Of a stretch of DNA of 64,000 nucleotides, positions 10,901-24,218 are shown piece after piece. The notes beneath the pieces were generated by a model, which was not told the DNA's origin, searched no databases, and was given only the letters and a program-made list of their open reading frames with translations. The DNA is from Labyrinthula sp. Ha. Its lineage: Eukaryota; Sar; Bigyra; Labyrinthulida; Labyrinthulaceae. How positions within the stretch are numbered: position 1 is the stretch's first letter; each line of letters starts with the position of its first letter. The translations under genes and the position numbers were made by a program. The stretch lies in the NCBI GenBank assembly GCA_015227615.1, contig JAALGZ010000041.1, positions 1 through 64,000 of the forward strand, in the 5' to 3' direction.

Positions 10901-13900
10901 AAAATATGTATTGATATATCATCAGCATATCATTTCTGATCCCTACAACTGACAAAGTGCCCTCAGATAGTCCACAGTTTCCTGTACTCTAACCATCGAC
11001 AACCAGTTGATGTTCCCGACTTAAAAATTTAATTTAGCTCTTTGTGAAAAGTTTTGTTTGTTACTATTGGATCGAGAATGTCGGAGTTATCTAGGAAGGG
11101 TTTGAATGATTTGAAAGAAATGAGTTTTTACATACATGTGAGAGCTGTAAAATACAAGAAAAAAGCTTATAGAAAACGGTTTCAACATCAATAAGATGAA
11201 AGTGAAACACGGGGGACAAATAAAGCACTGCTATTTCAGTTGAGATGGCAACTTTTGAAATATCTTTTGCAGGTGGAACAGTTGCTGTGGAATTTAAGGA
11301 TGAGACACTCATCGATGTTGATACTATTTGGACTAGTCTCAATCTTACCATCGGCGGATACCACATTTGGATTTGGTTTGGACAGAGTTATTTTAGAATT
11401 TGAAGCTACACTGGAGCTTAGGAAACACCTACAAACTGAAGCTTTTATTAACGTAAAGTAGAAGGAAATTGACGAGGGCTTGAATACGTGTGAGCTTATG
11501 ACAATTAAGTATGAGCATGTACCGTTGCTTCTTACGGATTTCATGATGAAGAACAAGAACAACATTTGAGTGAAATAGATAGATGATTTCTTAGATTTAC
11601 TGAACCTGGAGGTTTTATATTGAGCGACAATGAGCAGACTTTGTCGGATAGATCAATGTCATGATACTTCTGATAATGTGGTGAGGAAAATGCTTAGTCA
11701 CAAAATAGTTGTAAAATCTGATGGCACATATCCTCGGTATAGATGATCTTAACTTGAGTCATTTACAAAGAATATACTTGTTTTCTGTTTCTGAAAGAGA
11801 CAATGTGGAGCATCGGAAGAAACTACAGAAAAATTAAACAGCAAGAATATGCGAAGGTTTAAAGATATTCATGGCGACAGACCATGGAACATTTAGATGA
11901 AATCTAGATGAATTTGTATCAAGTAAGAAGATATAATTGCGTTCCTCCTCCTAAGATAAGGGAAATAAGAAGCTATGGAGAGTGAAAGTAGCCGCTGCAA
12001 TTCTTCTTGGCTTAATTATATCCTTGAAGTTACGAGAATATCACCGAGAAGAATTTTAAGTTATAGGTTGTTATTTATGATTTGTTTTCCACAGGAGGAT
12101 TGAAAAAACTAAATAAGTAAATATCTCTAACGATTATTAAGGATATACGTTGCAATACTTACTTGGAGTATGATGACGATCTGTGAGATATCAAAGAGCA
12201 GAGTAAGTAGTGTATTAAGAATCAAGGTAACAGATTATTTTACGGTGACAGAGGTGTGACTGTGTAGAGAGTTTTTAGTAGAGATCAGTATAGTTCAGAG
12301 ATCCTTCTCGTCAGTTGTTTTCATCTATAAGGCTCTGAAACGTTGAGTTTGGTATATGCTGGTAATGCAGATATGAACCATGACTTTTCAATGTAGAAAA
12401 AAAAAACACTGGGGAAAGGTGCATTAGGGTAGATAACCTGAATTCAATTCTAGCAGGAAATGAAAAATAGGACATTGTTCTTGCTGCCTGACCATTTAAG
12501 GTATCCTTAGTAGGCTTAGTGTGAGGTTCCAGAGTAGAACATCGGATTATGAAAAATATGGAAACTCTAGACTTGGATGCGAACTACTTCCTGCTGGTTA
12601 ATTTTCCTTTTTATCGTCATTTATAGTAAACCTGACTCAATGCTGAAATTGATAATGAAGAACAGCATGGGAATATTTGGTGAATTTGTTTGAATTATGA
12701 CAAATAGTAATGGAAAAGCAGTTTACTCGATTAGAAATATGGTAGGAGCGTGCATGGAGTAAGTCTTAATAAGATCAAGATATATCTCTTGAAGGCTAAG
12801 AAAATATAATTTCAGGTAAAGACTATTTTTTTTGGATTGAAAAAAAAAACAAATAAAGGAAAACTCCTACGGATAATACTGAATAGTTGGTGGACTTTTT
12901 AGAAAATATATGGCGAACGGGGTGTTGTTTTACAAGAACAATAATTTTAACAAAGATTGGTTGACGGTTTGAGACTAAGTAGATATATAATTTGGGAGGT
13001 ATTTTGCTAATGTTATGATTCGAGTTTTGTTAGCTGCTATCTAGCTAATGAGGACTAGGTTAGCTTGTCTAAGCGAAATCACCATTGTTGAAAATAGAGA
13101 ATTAGGCTGAATACTATTCTTAGCGTACTTAGTCTACGCAGCTAAGGTGTAGACTTGTTAGAAGAGCTTAGATGGGCAAAATATATTTCTTGAGGTCTTA
13201 AATGCTATTTGAATTTTCCTGATTTTATGGATTTAGATTCCCTGAGCGTATCTGCTTAATGTCAATAGCTTATTGAATATAGTCTTAAGTATGTTATGGT
13301 CTTGAGTCAATTTAGAATGCTTGCTTATGTTAAACTACTTTGGTCTCAACGGGGTTAGCTTTTTCTTTTTGGTAAATCAAAGCTTGGTGCTTTTAATTCG
13401 CCAATCCTCTTTCATTATTAGATCAATTAGTTCTTAACTACGAGCTGCCCATGATAACCATAAGCACTATAACTCCGACATAACTAGTAGTTTTAACTAT
13501 AGTAAGTGTCAAATAGCACCAGGGTACCCGAGTGGCGTCTCTTACAGAATCTAGGCTATAGAAATAACTTACTTGTTGACTTCTTACTGGCTCCACAATG
13601 CCACGTCATTAATCATATATAAAGTAATTAAAAGCTAAAATCTTGGGAAAGAATAAACAAGCTAAGCACAAATAAAATTTTTCAGTGAAGAACCCCTTGA
13701 GAAGATTTTTGTCATCTTCGTCAGATTACAAATGTAATTTACCGAGACGAAAAACTACCAATGGCCAGCAGAGGCTGGCTCGTTCTGTAGATAATTTGCA
13801 TGCACATAAAGCCTGGATAAGCAATTATCAACCAATGGGCTAAGATATGCTTCGGAATCTATGGAAAGTTATACTTAAATTTTTTCCAACTATGAAGAAA

Positions 13901-15193
13901 CTCTGCAGCCTACTAGCAAAATTCATTCCAATGTTCACTTGTTCTTATACTACAATATATATACTTTAGAGTTCTTTTTTTCTACAAGAGCCTTGGTAAA
14001 TTGATAGACGGGTTTAAACCTCAAGGTGGTACAGCTTCGGTTCACTCTTGCGGAGAAGCCACTAAATCCGGTCATTAATCCACAACAAATTATAGACAAT
14101 TTATCGTTATAGCATTAAGTTCCGTTATGGATTAGTAATGTTATTTCAAGAAACCAGAAACATCTCCTATATTGTTAATCAATGTCTAACGTTATAAGAC
14201 ATATTTTACAGAGAAAAATCAATTTAGGTGTATAGCCATTGTGCACACCGAAAATTGTGAGACTCAGTATATAGAGAAATAAAAGATGAGACCAAAAAAG
14301 TTAGTGTTCTGAAGTAAAGTATTTCTCTTCAGCTAACAATTCTTATTTATTTATTCTTGAAAGGATTTTGAACTGTTTTATCCTTTTGCTCATGATAATG
14401 TAGAAAATTTTTGGTAACTGACGTTCATAGCTTTCAAAAAGAGTTTCAATATAATCATTTTGTTTGCTTGAGTTTTCTCATCGCTTAAACGCAAAAAAGT
14501 TTTGCTACTCAGCTTTCTCAAAAGTAGTTCAGTATAATATAGAACCTTATTTTCAATAAATTTGAGTTGTACAATAGGAAAGTCTTAATTAGAACCTATG
14601 AAAAAGAACTGCTGAAAACATAACATTTTATTATAAACAAAACTTTATTAGATAAGACTGGAAAAACTCTAAGACAAAGAACCCTAAAAGCAGTTTAGAG
14701 ACTTCTTCCCATATTTTCTTATGTTTCCTTCGATACTAACCGATTAGGTCGAACTTCTCGAGTTGCAAAGCACCAGAACTGTTTAACTCTTTAGTTTGTC
14801 CTCAAGGAATATATAAAATTATAATAATTATAAGAAAAGAAAGGTGTTTCTAATAATATATTGGGTGTCATATATCTATAAGTCTCTAGTTATCTGTGGT
14901 TATTTACTGTAGTAGAAACGTTATTTAACATTAGTGTATTGTTTTGTTATTTCATTTAAAAAACATTTTCTGTTATCATTAGTGAAATTATAACGTTATA
15001 GCTTAATGGAATTCTAATCCCGACATTAAATTCAGACTCTGAAGATGTATTTATGTATTTTAGCGGGATCAACTAAAGGAGGAAAAAAAAGGGTAACTGT
15101 GAATTAGTTCTCTGCAAAGTAGAAAACCAAAAAGAATTAAGAGATTAAGGGCTGTTTTTTGAACAAAAGAACGTATAATTGGGTAGTAAGGTT
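7921..15193. other. Gene-free region with scattered coding-like fragments
   Basis: No intact gene is visible in this 7.3 kb. Short stretches translate with ordinary amino-acid composition but are cut by many stops. They lie around 8560-9100 (for example NEMNPRMIKFFKNMIQEKM), 10520-10720 (GVLTADCDIRMSAAGVLEV), 11240-11640 (GTVAVEFKDETLIDVDTIW) and 11960-12060 (DKGNKKLWRVKVAAAILLG). I recognise no family in them. They may be remnants of old genes or elements. A C12 homopolymer lies at 10463-10474. Confidence 0.4.
10463..10474 (+). repeat. Poly(C) homopolymer tract
   Basis: Twelve consecutive C residues in otherwise AT-rich DNA. It is the longest C run I noticed in the window and could form a quadruplex on the opposite strand. 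It is also a likely site of length error. Confidence 0.9.
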
Positions 15194-16278
15194 ATGGGAG
15201 GCAATAGACTCATCAACTCATCAAAAAAAACTTCCTTAAAAGTATTTAAAAAATTTATTTACAGAGATGTGAATGAGGTAGTTTATTACCAAGAACTTAT
15301 TTCCTAGAAGCTTATATTGGAAAATATTATATCTAAAGAGTGTTTTAAAGAATGGGTGAAAACGCGAAAAGGGAAATTAGAAAACCCAAAATGCGCTTTC
15401 CGACGAACAATTTATGCACATTTACGAGGGGCAGATGGCCGAACACCTTTTGCACAAGATGTCGAAGTGAGTATGCTTCAGAAGCTACGAAAAGTTTTGC
15501 CGAGTGGAAAACCTATTGATCCTTTCAAACCTGTTATAGGAAATAGAAAACAGTTTAAGAGAAACAAAGGAGGTGGTTGGTTACCTGCTTTTCAATATCC
15601 TTATGGGCATCATGAAAAAACCCAAGTGTATTGTCAAAGTCAAGTATTTATTTTCTGTTTCATAATGTATTAGTCTCAAAGTTTATCAATAGTTAAAATA
15701 AGGAATGGACCAGAAAATGTGGATGATTTGTCGTCACTTGAAAATTTCTTGAAAATTTCTAAAAAGGAAATGAAGCAATATTTAGAGCAAGGAAAAACAG
15801 TTTCTAGAAGTTTTAATTATTCTGCAGTTGCATATTTGGTAAATCTAATGGCTTCTCAATCTTATTACCTATCTACGAAATATATATTACCATCACTAGA
15901 ACAACAATACTTTAGAAAAGAATGTATTTTTTTCCTTTTCTATTATATTTAGACCCTATCTATCATTTCTCGCTTAGTTCACTGGATGGTCGCATTCTTT
16001 ATGCAGATCCTCTTTTTCGAGATTTCATCGGTTCCTCAACAAATGTATTGGAGCTGGTTCCAAGTATAACGGAGTTCTTTAATGCAAGGAGAATATTTGC
16101 ACCAGTACTCCGAAGAGGAGATTCGGCATGGTTAAGAGGTACAATATTGGTTGATAAAGTGCGATATATATTCAAAAGTCATACTAAACCTATATCAAGT
16201 GATATTGAAGACATATTTTTTCAGATTGAATTTGATATTGTCGTTAAAGATGCAGCTTTAGATAGAATTCTAGTCTAA
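15194..16278 (+). CDS. Four-exon repeat-family protein, copy B
   Basis: Unrecognised protein, 331 aa, with four coding exons: 15194-15277, 15308-15643, 15674-15923 and 15953-16278. The introns are 30, 30 and 29 nt (GTAGTT...CCTAG, GTATTT...TTAG, GTATTT...TTTAG) in phases 0, 0 and 1. The model rests on the same boundaries in copies C and E. Exon 1 is short and basic (MGGNRLINSSKKTSLKVF). Exon 2 carries the family core: FENIISKECFKEWVKTR-like start, FRRTIYAHLRGADGR, PSGKPIDPFKPV and WLPAFQYPYGHHEKT. Exon 3 looks helical. Exon 4 (DGRILYADPLFRDFIGSS) resembles the beta-rich start of a PAS domain, which is an inference from pattern only. There is no signal peptide or membrane segment. It stands alone, with no gene within 5 kb on either side except relatives. 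Confidence 0.8.
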
Positions 16279-19200
16279 AAAAAAAGATTTCTTGTATAAA
16301 TCATCTGAAAGAAAATTTATTTTAAAAGGTAATATAATACTTAACTAACTAACTAACTCAAATGGGACTATTGGTGCATAAAATTTACGTTCTTTTCTCG
16401 TAAATGTTCTTGTGTTGATTATCTCTTAGCTAGAAAACTTTTATACTCTTGTTTCTTTAAGAGTTGAAAAACTCTATCACCTACGAAACCCAAGGTTAAT
16501 ATATTTAACCAGAGAGTATCTTCCTAATAAAAGAAAAAATATACTTAATTGTTGTTACAAGATGTGATATGTTTAGAAGTCTTCATCTATTATGCCTTGG
16601 CATGTTCAGCTATAGATATAAGGTAGACAATATATTTATAATAGTCACAAATAGGTTTTGGATGAAGTAATTTTTGCTCCTGCTACTATTTTTTATAAAA
16701 AATATAGGATTCTATGTTAGTAGAGTATAAATGTTCGAGTATAATGAAAACCTAAGAGGAAAAAGTAGTTAAGTAGAAAAAGAAGACAATAAAGTATTTT
16801 ATTTTGTTGCAAAGCTGCAATAAGGGTGTAAGGTGAGAAAAACCTAAAGGCACGTAGTTATGGAAGAATTGACTTCTCATAAAGTATAATGCTTTTCGTG
16901 TATACTTGAAACAAAAAGTAGATGCTTATACACGTGGCCAAAAATCAACACTTCACAAAGCTTTCAGGTACCTCTTAATATATAGAAAACTTTTTTTCTT
17001 CTTTTTTTACAATTATTAACAATTAACAATAACGGCTCAAAAAATCACTATGCACTAACTATGTATCAAGAATTAGTTCGTAATTGCATATTTCAAAGTA
17101 TTTCCAATACCGGGTCATAATTACTTAGTATATAGTCTCAACATATTTCCCTCATAAATCCTAACTTGACTATTTCTTGTCAATTGTAACTAACGTTGTT
17201 CTAGATTCGCCTTATATCAATCAATATCACGTAATGTAAATTTGCAGCGTAAAAACATCGGTAGAATACACACCTTCAAACAACATCACGGGCGAAAATA
17301 TCACCAAATACGAAAGTAAAAAGGTAATGAAATACGTCTTCAAACCAAATAGAAATGACCATATTTTCCAAAAAACACCTAAAAAAGTATCACAAATGAC
17401 ATTTTATCACTGTAAATATATCCAATAACCTTCATATAGCAGAAATAGACACATTTTAAGCGAGAACCATATATTACAGGCAACAAATCACACAGCTTAG
17501 AGAACAGATATCAAGATATTTCAGAAACCAATAAGAAACCAAAACTGAAACCAAATAAATACAACCGCTACAAAAGTAAGTGATACGATTCTTCACAACT
17601 TTGGCTCCTTAGTTACTCTTAATTAGATGGGTCTTTTGAATTTTTATTCAGTTGTAATCTTTTCTTATGTTAGTATTGAACTAATATTGCTTTCTCAGAT
17701 GGAGTTGAATAAGAATTCTAAAAGTGTTGTTTTTGTTTCAACATATTCTGCAAAAGCATTCATAAGGAATCTGGTTTTGGAAGGCCATTTCCACTAAGGA
17801 AACAAGCGATTTTTTTGGCTACATGGCCCAACATTTGTGAAAGAAAAACGAAAAAAATGCAAAAAGTTGAGAACGGTATTGAGAAACCACTTGAAAACGA
17901 AAAGGACCTAGAAAATGCTTCAAAAACAATAGAGTTAAAACTATAAGGAAATTTTGAAGTTGCCACAGAAAACGAGGTGTTTGTTCACCTTTAAATGGTT
18001 GCAAACGGTCACTTCAAGTGGTTCAAAAGGACATCAGTATTTTTTACTTCTGAAAATAAAATTTAAAATTAAGTGTTTTAAGCATAATAGAAAGCATTGT
18101 AGTGATATTTTAATAAATGTTCTTTAGTTTCTATTTTTTCCTTAATATAAATTCAAGGATTAACTTATTTTTTCAAATATAGTTCCATTTTTTATATTTT
18201 GTCCAAATATACAGTGGCTGGGAATAAAGCGAAGTGTACTAGAAGATATCAAATAAATATTAATAGTTAAAATACACTAGAATGTTAAGTTACCTGATCC
18301 TAGCGTAGCGAGCAGCCTTTCATGCTTCCTGTGTCCTTAAAAATGGCCCCAAAACTGGGCCCTCGAAGAAGATGAGGATGGATTTAAATCTTTTTCCATA
18401 GCTTAAATACAGAAACCCTAAAATATGTGTAGATGTTAGTAAGTAAATATATGAAGTGACATAATTAAAATTTTAAGACAATAAATTTTGAATACTAAAA
18501 TTATGAAGATTTAGATTTTTGTTAAAATTAAAATTTAAAACTTAAATGGATTCTTATTCTAATCTAGGCGCAAGCTTTTTTATTCAAACTCGTTTTCTTT
18601 TATTCAATTCAGCTGCAACTTTTCTATGCAAACTGGTTTTTTTTCATTCTTTTTTGTTGGTTTTTGACATTTAGATATGGCGACTTTGGTCAACCTAAAA
18701 TTTAGCCAAATGAATATCGCGTGTAAAAAAAAATTCATCTTATGAAATTAAGTGGCCTTTGGAAGGCTAACCTCGATAAGACCCATTACCATTTATAAAA
18801 TTCTTAGAATAATATATTTTTTGGAGGGAGGCAAGTTTCCTAAGCTTAGCTTCAATATTTTACTTTGACAGAAGAGGTTGAAAAGAGACAAATATTTTGG
18901 CAAAGATTTGTAGCTCAGGAGGAAGAGTCACTTCTTGGAATTTATTATATTATTTTAATAGCACATTCTCTATTATTTTATTATGTAGTTCTTCGTCTCT
19001 TTGCCAATTTTTCTTTGTTTACGAGAATAACCAGCTATATTAAAACCCCGACATTTAATCTAAGACTAAGAAAGACCATGCTAATATAAATTATAGTTTT
19101 CCAGTGATGAGGAGTAAATTTTTGGTCAAAGCATATTTTTAACCAACACAAACTGTACAACCCTATAGTTACGTTTACTTTTGGTACTATTACTTCATGA

Positions 19201-21684
19201 TATATATCTGATAAGAGAGCTGTCATCTTACTCGTGCAACTAAAAAAAGTGAAACTTGGTATTTCAGCACTCCAAATAAGAGTAATTATTTCTTATTTGA
19301 GGAAGCCTGAAGAGTACGGTTTTTAAGTTGAATATGCAAATATTTTCTGAAACGATGAAACACTTAGCTTATGGGAATAGAGCTATATTTGAATTGGATA
19401 ACTCCCAGAGCAAGAAAGAAGCCTTGATGGTTAGAAGCAAAGTTAGAGCAAAAGCTGTCATACGCAAGATAAGAAGTAATGAACATATGAAATCCTAGTT
19501 AAACCCTGGTACCATAGAAGATTTCAAGAAGTCAAATCCCTGTCCACAAAGTATACTTCTGTTAAAAGAACCCAGAGTCCAAGAAAAGTGGAAACCTACA
19601 TCTTTGATATGAAGATCACCTTGAGAGGTATTTAATAAACTAAGAGCCAAAAATAACTAACTGTGAGCAAGAATTAGAATAGAATTCTCCTTTTATGGAA
19701 GAGAGAGGTTGGATTGAAGAATAGGAAAAACTGAAAATGAATCCATGAAAATTTCTCTTATAGCTAGGTAAGAAATTTGCTTGAAAATTGAAATAAGCCT
19801 TAGTAAAAGGGTTTGAACCAATGAGAGAATAGGAGTATATATGAAAACCAGCTATATCTAGGGATGTCCATGGGAGTCCTGAGATTCTAGATTTACTTTT
19901 ATTTGCTTTTTTGAACTTAGCTTAAGGCTGATATGGAAGGAAAATTCCTACTTTCATAACATACTCATAGTATCAAAAATCTTCCTCCCATCATGTGAAA
20001 AGTTTTCTCCTCACAAAAGAGTTTTAGCGCAACTGGTTTTAGGCATACACCATTAACAACAATTGGACAAGACAATTGTTCATATGTTTTTTTTTGGTAT
20101 GTAGAAAAAAAGATTATAACCTTCGAACTCACCTAGATAAATTGCATAATTACTTCAATCCAATTATATATCCACAAAGATTCCTCTTTTGATTTTTCTA
20201 CCTCCTATCAAATCGTTCAAAATTTACATAGCAAGTTGAACATAACTAAAAATACCCTCTTAAGTCTAATTCGCAGCTGCATAAACTTATTAAGACTAAT
20301 TTTATGTTTATAGGTTACGAAGTCAGAGAACTTTGACTGTGTTTTCTTTTTGCTCCAGTTAAGTTATCAATGTCATGGTCCCCTAGAATGTTTTAAAGAA
20401 GGATGTATTAATTTAAATTTTTCTTAATTTTCAGGAAAAATATGTTATCAGTTACTGTTCTCTTAGATTTATTTTTTGGCCAGCAATCTGCTCCTTATAT
20501 ACGTACTTAAGAGGCATTAAGGGTTAAAGTTGAGTTGACTGGTTACGACTATACTTTTTTCTACGCTACTTAAAATGCTTGGTGATGAGATAAAATGCTT
20601 AAGCTCTCATTTTGCTCATTTTTATTACAGTTTGCATTGACCTTTAATTTTTTAATTAGAAAAGTATGTCAGGATTGATGTTATGTACAGAACATGAAGT
20701 GCTTAGCAGTTGGCTATGAGTAAACGAAGTTTTAGTAAATAAGTTTAGTTTTATTACTTGTGTTTCTACTAATTTTCTTTATAAGGTACTTTACTCTATA
20801 GGAAGTAAGATAAAATTCCAATTATATGAGCTAAAGAGCTTCCTGGCACTTGACAAGTATATAACTAAATTATTTTCAAAGTGCATAGAAACGTTTCTAG
20901 AAACCAAGGTTCATAACCTGAATAGTTTCAGCTTTGCAGCGTATCAAAGCCGTTGATGAGCTCCGCAATGTATGATTTATCCCTAAACCTAACTTTCTTC
21001 ACCAAAATGTGGCTGTTTAAGAGCACTCGCTCAAGATATGTTTTGTTGATCTGAAACATCAAAAACAATATTCTTTTACTATTCTGTCTCCTCAATTTAC
21101 TAAAACTTTTTGTGTGAGGTTTTAAATATTATCTAAGTCTTCAACCTCTATTCATACAAACATAGACTAAAGCTGCGGAGATTTTCATCTACGTGCTTGG
21201 TTAAATAGTGCTTAAGAAAAATTATAAGCTGATATAGAAGTTTTATACCTTCACTTAAGAAGTAGATTGTATACGTGAAACACTTTTTAAAGCTTCTACT
21301 GCGTGGTATACCATGTCTTTCTTAATTATAGATTCTGAGCTGTTGCTGTAACTGTAATTCTTCCTTACCAAAGCTCAGATTTTCCATTTTAGAAAAATTC
21401 TACTCTTTCATAATTAATCTCGGTTAATACATTGTTCACTCATGTTCTGCTCCATAATCTATAAAAATTTTAAGAAGTGCAGCATCCTTTTAGACAAGCT
21501 TTAAAATCAGCGTAAGTAGAGCCAAAATTCAACCACCTTAACATTGTTCCACCTATCCTGTAGGCATTTAGTGAGAGAAAGCTTCTTAAAAGGTTATAAT
21601 GATCACGAATCTTAACACCCATCGAAAAATGTTCCATTAGAGAATAAAACTAATGAATATGAAAAATCTAGCTAAAACAAAGCA
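16279..21684. other. Gene-free region with scattered coding-like fragments
   Basis: No intact gene is visible. A frame starting at ATG 17699 (MELNKNSKSVVFVSTYSAK) runs 32 codons to a stop and then continues coding-like and Lys-rich to about 17900. A second fragment at about 19370-19610 reads NRAIFELDNSQSKKEALMV and continues past one stop (PGTIEDFKKSNPCP). Neither is recognised. I read both as probable remnants of genes or elements. Confidence 0.4.
16342..16357 (+). repeat. (TAAC)4 microsatellite
   Basis: Four perfect tandem TAAC units, 64 bp downstream of the copy B stop codon. Confidence 0.9.
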
Positions 21685-22759
21685 TTAAACAAGTAATCTA
21701 TCAAGCGTTTCATCTTTAATAGGATTGTTAAACTCAACTTGAAAAAAAACATTTTCAACTCCCGGTGAGAAAACTTCAATAAATGCTTTGAACAAATAAC
21801 GAACTTGTTTAATCAATACAGTTCCCCGAAACCAAGCACATTTATTTCTTCGCAATAAAGGTAAAACCTCTCTACGTGTATTAAAGAACTCTGTAAGGCT
21901 TGGTGCTAGTTGAATGACATAAGGTATGTTTCCAAAGGTGCCCTTAAAGTTTTGATCATTATATTGACATTGCCCATCGGATATATTGACAGAAAATCTA
22001 CAAATAGGAACTGAACATAAGAATAAACAAAAAAAATACATTCTTGTTTGAAGAGCTGTTCCTTTTGAGGTGGTAGAATGAAATCTTTCGACAAAAAGTA
22101 ACAGTGAGAAGACATCAGCCTAACTAAGTAGGCAACTGCAGAAAAGTTGAAATTTCGGGAAACTTGCTTTCCTTGTTCTAAAAATTCCATCATTTCCTTC
22201 TGAGACATCTTTAAAAAATTTTCTAATGAAGATAGGTCATTAACTTTTTTTGGTTCATCTCTCGGTTTGACTATAGAAAAACTCTGAACCTATGATCTTA
22301 TCAAGTACAAGACAAAATACACGAGTTTGAAGATAAGCCTGAGTCTTTTCGTGGTGTCCATAAGGATATTGAAAAGCAGGTAACCAACCTGCTCCTTTGT
22401 TTCTTTTAAACTGTTTTCTATTTCCTAGAATAGGTTTGAAAGGATCAATAGGTTTTCCACTTGGTAAAACTTCTCTTAACTTTTGGAGAATACTTGATTC
22501 AACATCTGGTGCAAATGGTAATCGGCCATCTGCCCCTCGTAAATGTGCATAAATTGTTCGTCGGAAAGAACCTCTTGGATTTTTCAGTTTTCCCCTTCGA
22601 GTTTTCACCCATTCTTTAAAACACTCCTTAGATATAATATTTTCAAATACAAGTTTCTAGGAAATAAATTCTTGATAAAAACTATACGCCACGAATATCT
22701 CGTCTTGTGAACTTGTTAAATACTTTCAAAGAAGTATTTTTGTTGGTGTTCACGAGCAT
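21685..22759 (-). CDS. Four-exon repeat-family protein, copy C
   Basis: Unrecognised protein, 327 aa. Coding exons on the minus strand are 22759-22688, 22656-22321, 22289-22040 and 22010-21685, with introns of 31, 31 and 29 nt. Splicing is supported by exon lengths (336, 250 and 326 nt) identical to copies B and E, and by frame continuity: TRRDIRG joins KLVFENIIS, LQTR joins VQSFSIVKPRDEP, and FKQE joins FPICRFSVN. The start MLVNTNKNTSLKVF is the only in-frame ATG near exon 1 and aligns with the TSLKVF of copy B. Core motifs FRRTIYAHLRGADGR, PSGKPIDPFKPILGN and WLPAFQYPYGHHEKT are intact. It is divergent from copy D with 352 bp between start codons, so the two may share a promoter. It looks functional. 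Confidence 0.8.
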
Positions 22760-23111
22760 ATTTCCTTGTATAACCTACTTTCGCTACTATATTTCTTACT
22801 TTCAAGCAACTAGGCTTAGGTTACTATTTACTTTTTTCGTTTTTCAAGAAATAAAATACACTTTCTCTTCTTATCTTCTCCTTTCCGTTAAATCCGTTAA
22901 TAAAAATAAGAACAAATCTGAAGAGTTAAGGTTTCAGGTTGGGAATTGGGATTATGTAATGACCGGCTGTGGTAACTTCCGAACAAAACAGAAGCTGAAG
23001 GGTCATAGAAATGTAGGTAATCCGAAAAAACACAGCAAGGATTGAATAAAAGGAGAAGAGAAAGGGAAGAAAATAAGAAAATAGACACGTGGCCTAACTG
23101 ATTTAACAAGG
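22760..23111. promoter_or_regulatory. Bidirectional intergenic region between copies C and D
   Basis: These 352 bp separate the two divergent start codons and must hold the promoters of both genes. Open frames crossing it have no family similarity. I see no clear TATA box pair or internal inverted repeat. Both start codons are preceded by similar short text (ACAAGGAAAT before C, ACAAGG before D). Confidence 0.5.
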
Positions 23112-24218
23112 ATGATTTTGGAAACCAATCGCAGTGTGCTAAGAAACACACGTTACAAGTCCAATAAAAGAACTTCCAAAGAAGTGTTTAAAATTTACAC
23201 AAGACGAGATATAAGCGGCGTATTTTATTCTTTGTGTTTACTTTCTAGTCTCTTATTTTTGAAAATATTATATCTAAAGAGTGCTTTAAAGAATGGGTGA
23301 AAACACGAAAGGGAAAACTAATTAATCCAAAAGGTGCTTTCCGACGAACAATTTATGCACATTTACGAGGGGCAGATGGACGTTTACCTTTTGAACCGGA
23401 CGTTGAAGCGAGTATCCTTCAGAAGTTACGAGAAGTTTCGCCAAGTGGAAAACCAATTGATCCCTTCCACCCTGTTTTAGGGAATAGAAAACAGTTTAAA
23501 AGAGATATGAAAGGAGCTTGGCTACCTGCTTTTAAGTACCCTTATGGACATCATGAGAAGATTAAAGCTTTTCATCAGACTCGGGTATTTCTTTTCTATT
23601 TTATAAATTTTTATGCTCACAGCTTGCCAAAATCTCAACCAAGAGATGGATCAAAAAATGTTGATAACTTAACTTCCTTAGAAAACTTCTTTAGACTCTC
23701 GCAGGATCAAATGATGGAGTACTTAAAGCAAGGAAAACAGACGTCTCGAAATTTCAATTACTCCGCAGTTGCATATTTAGTACGACTAATGTCCTCACAA
23801 TCATTTTTCCTATCGAAAGATTTTGTCGTGCCATCACCACAAGAGAAGTTCTTTCGAGATGAATGTATATATTTCTTTCTATTTATTTTCAGTTCCCGTT
23901 TGCAATGCTTCGCTTAACACACTTAATGGCCATTTACTGTATATGGATAAAAATTTCAGCAATACTTTTGGAGTTTCTTCACGTGTATTAAAACTAGCAC
24001 CAAGTGTTACTGAGTTTTTCAATACACGTAGAGAAGTTTCAATGCTTTTGGAAACAGAAGGATCAGCTTGGTTTCGGGGCACCATGTTGTTAAATGGGTC
24101 ACGGTATGTTTTTAAAGCTTTTACCCAATTTTCTTTTCCTTCTGTCGAAAATGCATACTTTCAGCTTGAGCTTGATAATGTTGTTAAAGATGAAGCTTTG
24201 AATAGACTCCTCGTGTGA
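23112..24218 (+). CDS. Four-exon repeat-family protein, copy D, with a translated intron
   Basis: Family member as at 15194, 21685 and 42770. Coding segments are 23112-23219, 23249-23864 and 23893-24218, with introns of 29 and 28 nt, giving 349 aa. The position of the family's second intron (23585-23614, 30 nt) still begins GTATTT but ends TTTTAT instead of TAG. The next AG, at 23621-23622, would break the frame, while reading straight through adds ten codons without a stop and keeps everything downstream in frame. I therefore model it as exon. Exon 1 is longer than in the other copies (36 codons, MILETNRSVLRNTRY). Core motifs are kept: FRRTIYAHLRGADGR, PSGKPIDPFHPVLGN and WLPAFKYPYGHHEK. The last exon has the PAS-like LNGHLLYMDKNFSNTFG stretch. 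Function is unknown. Confidence 0.75.
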
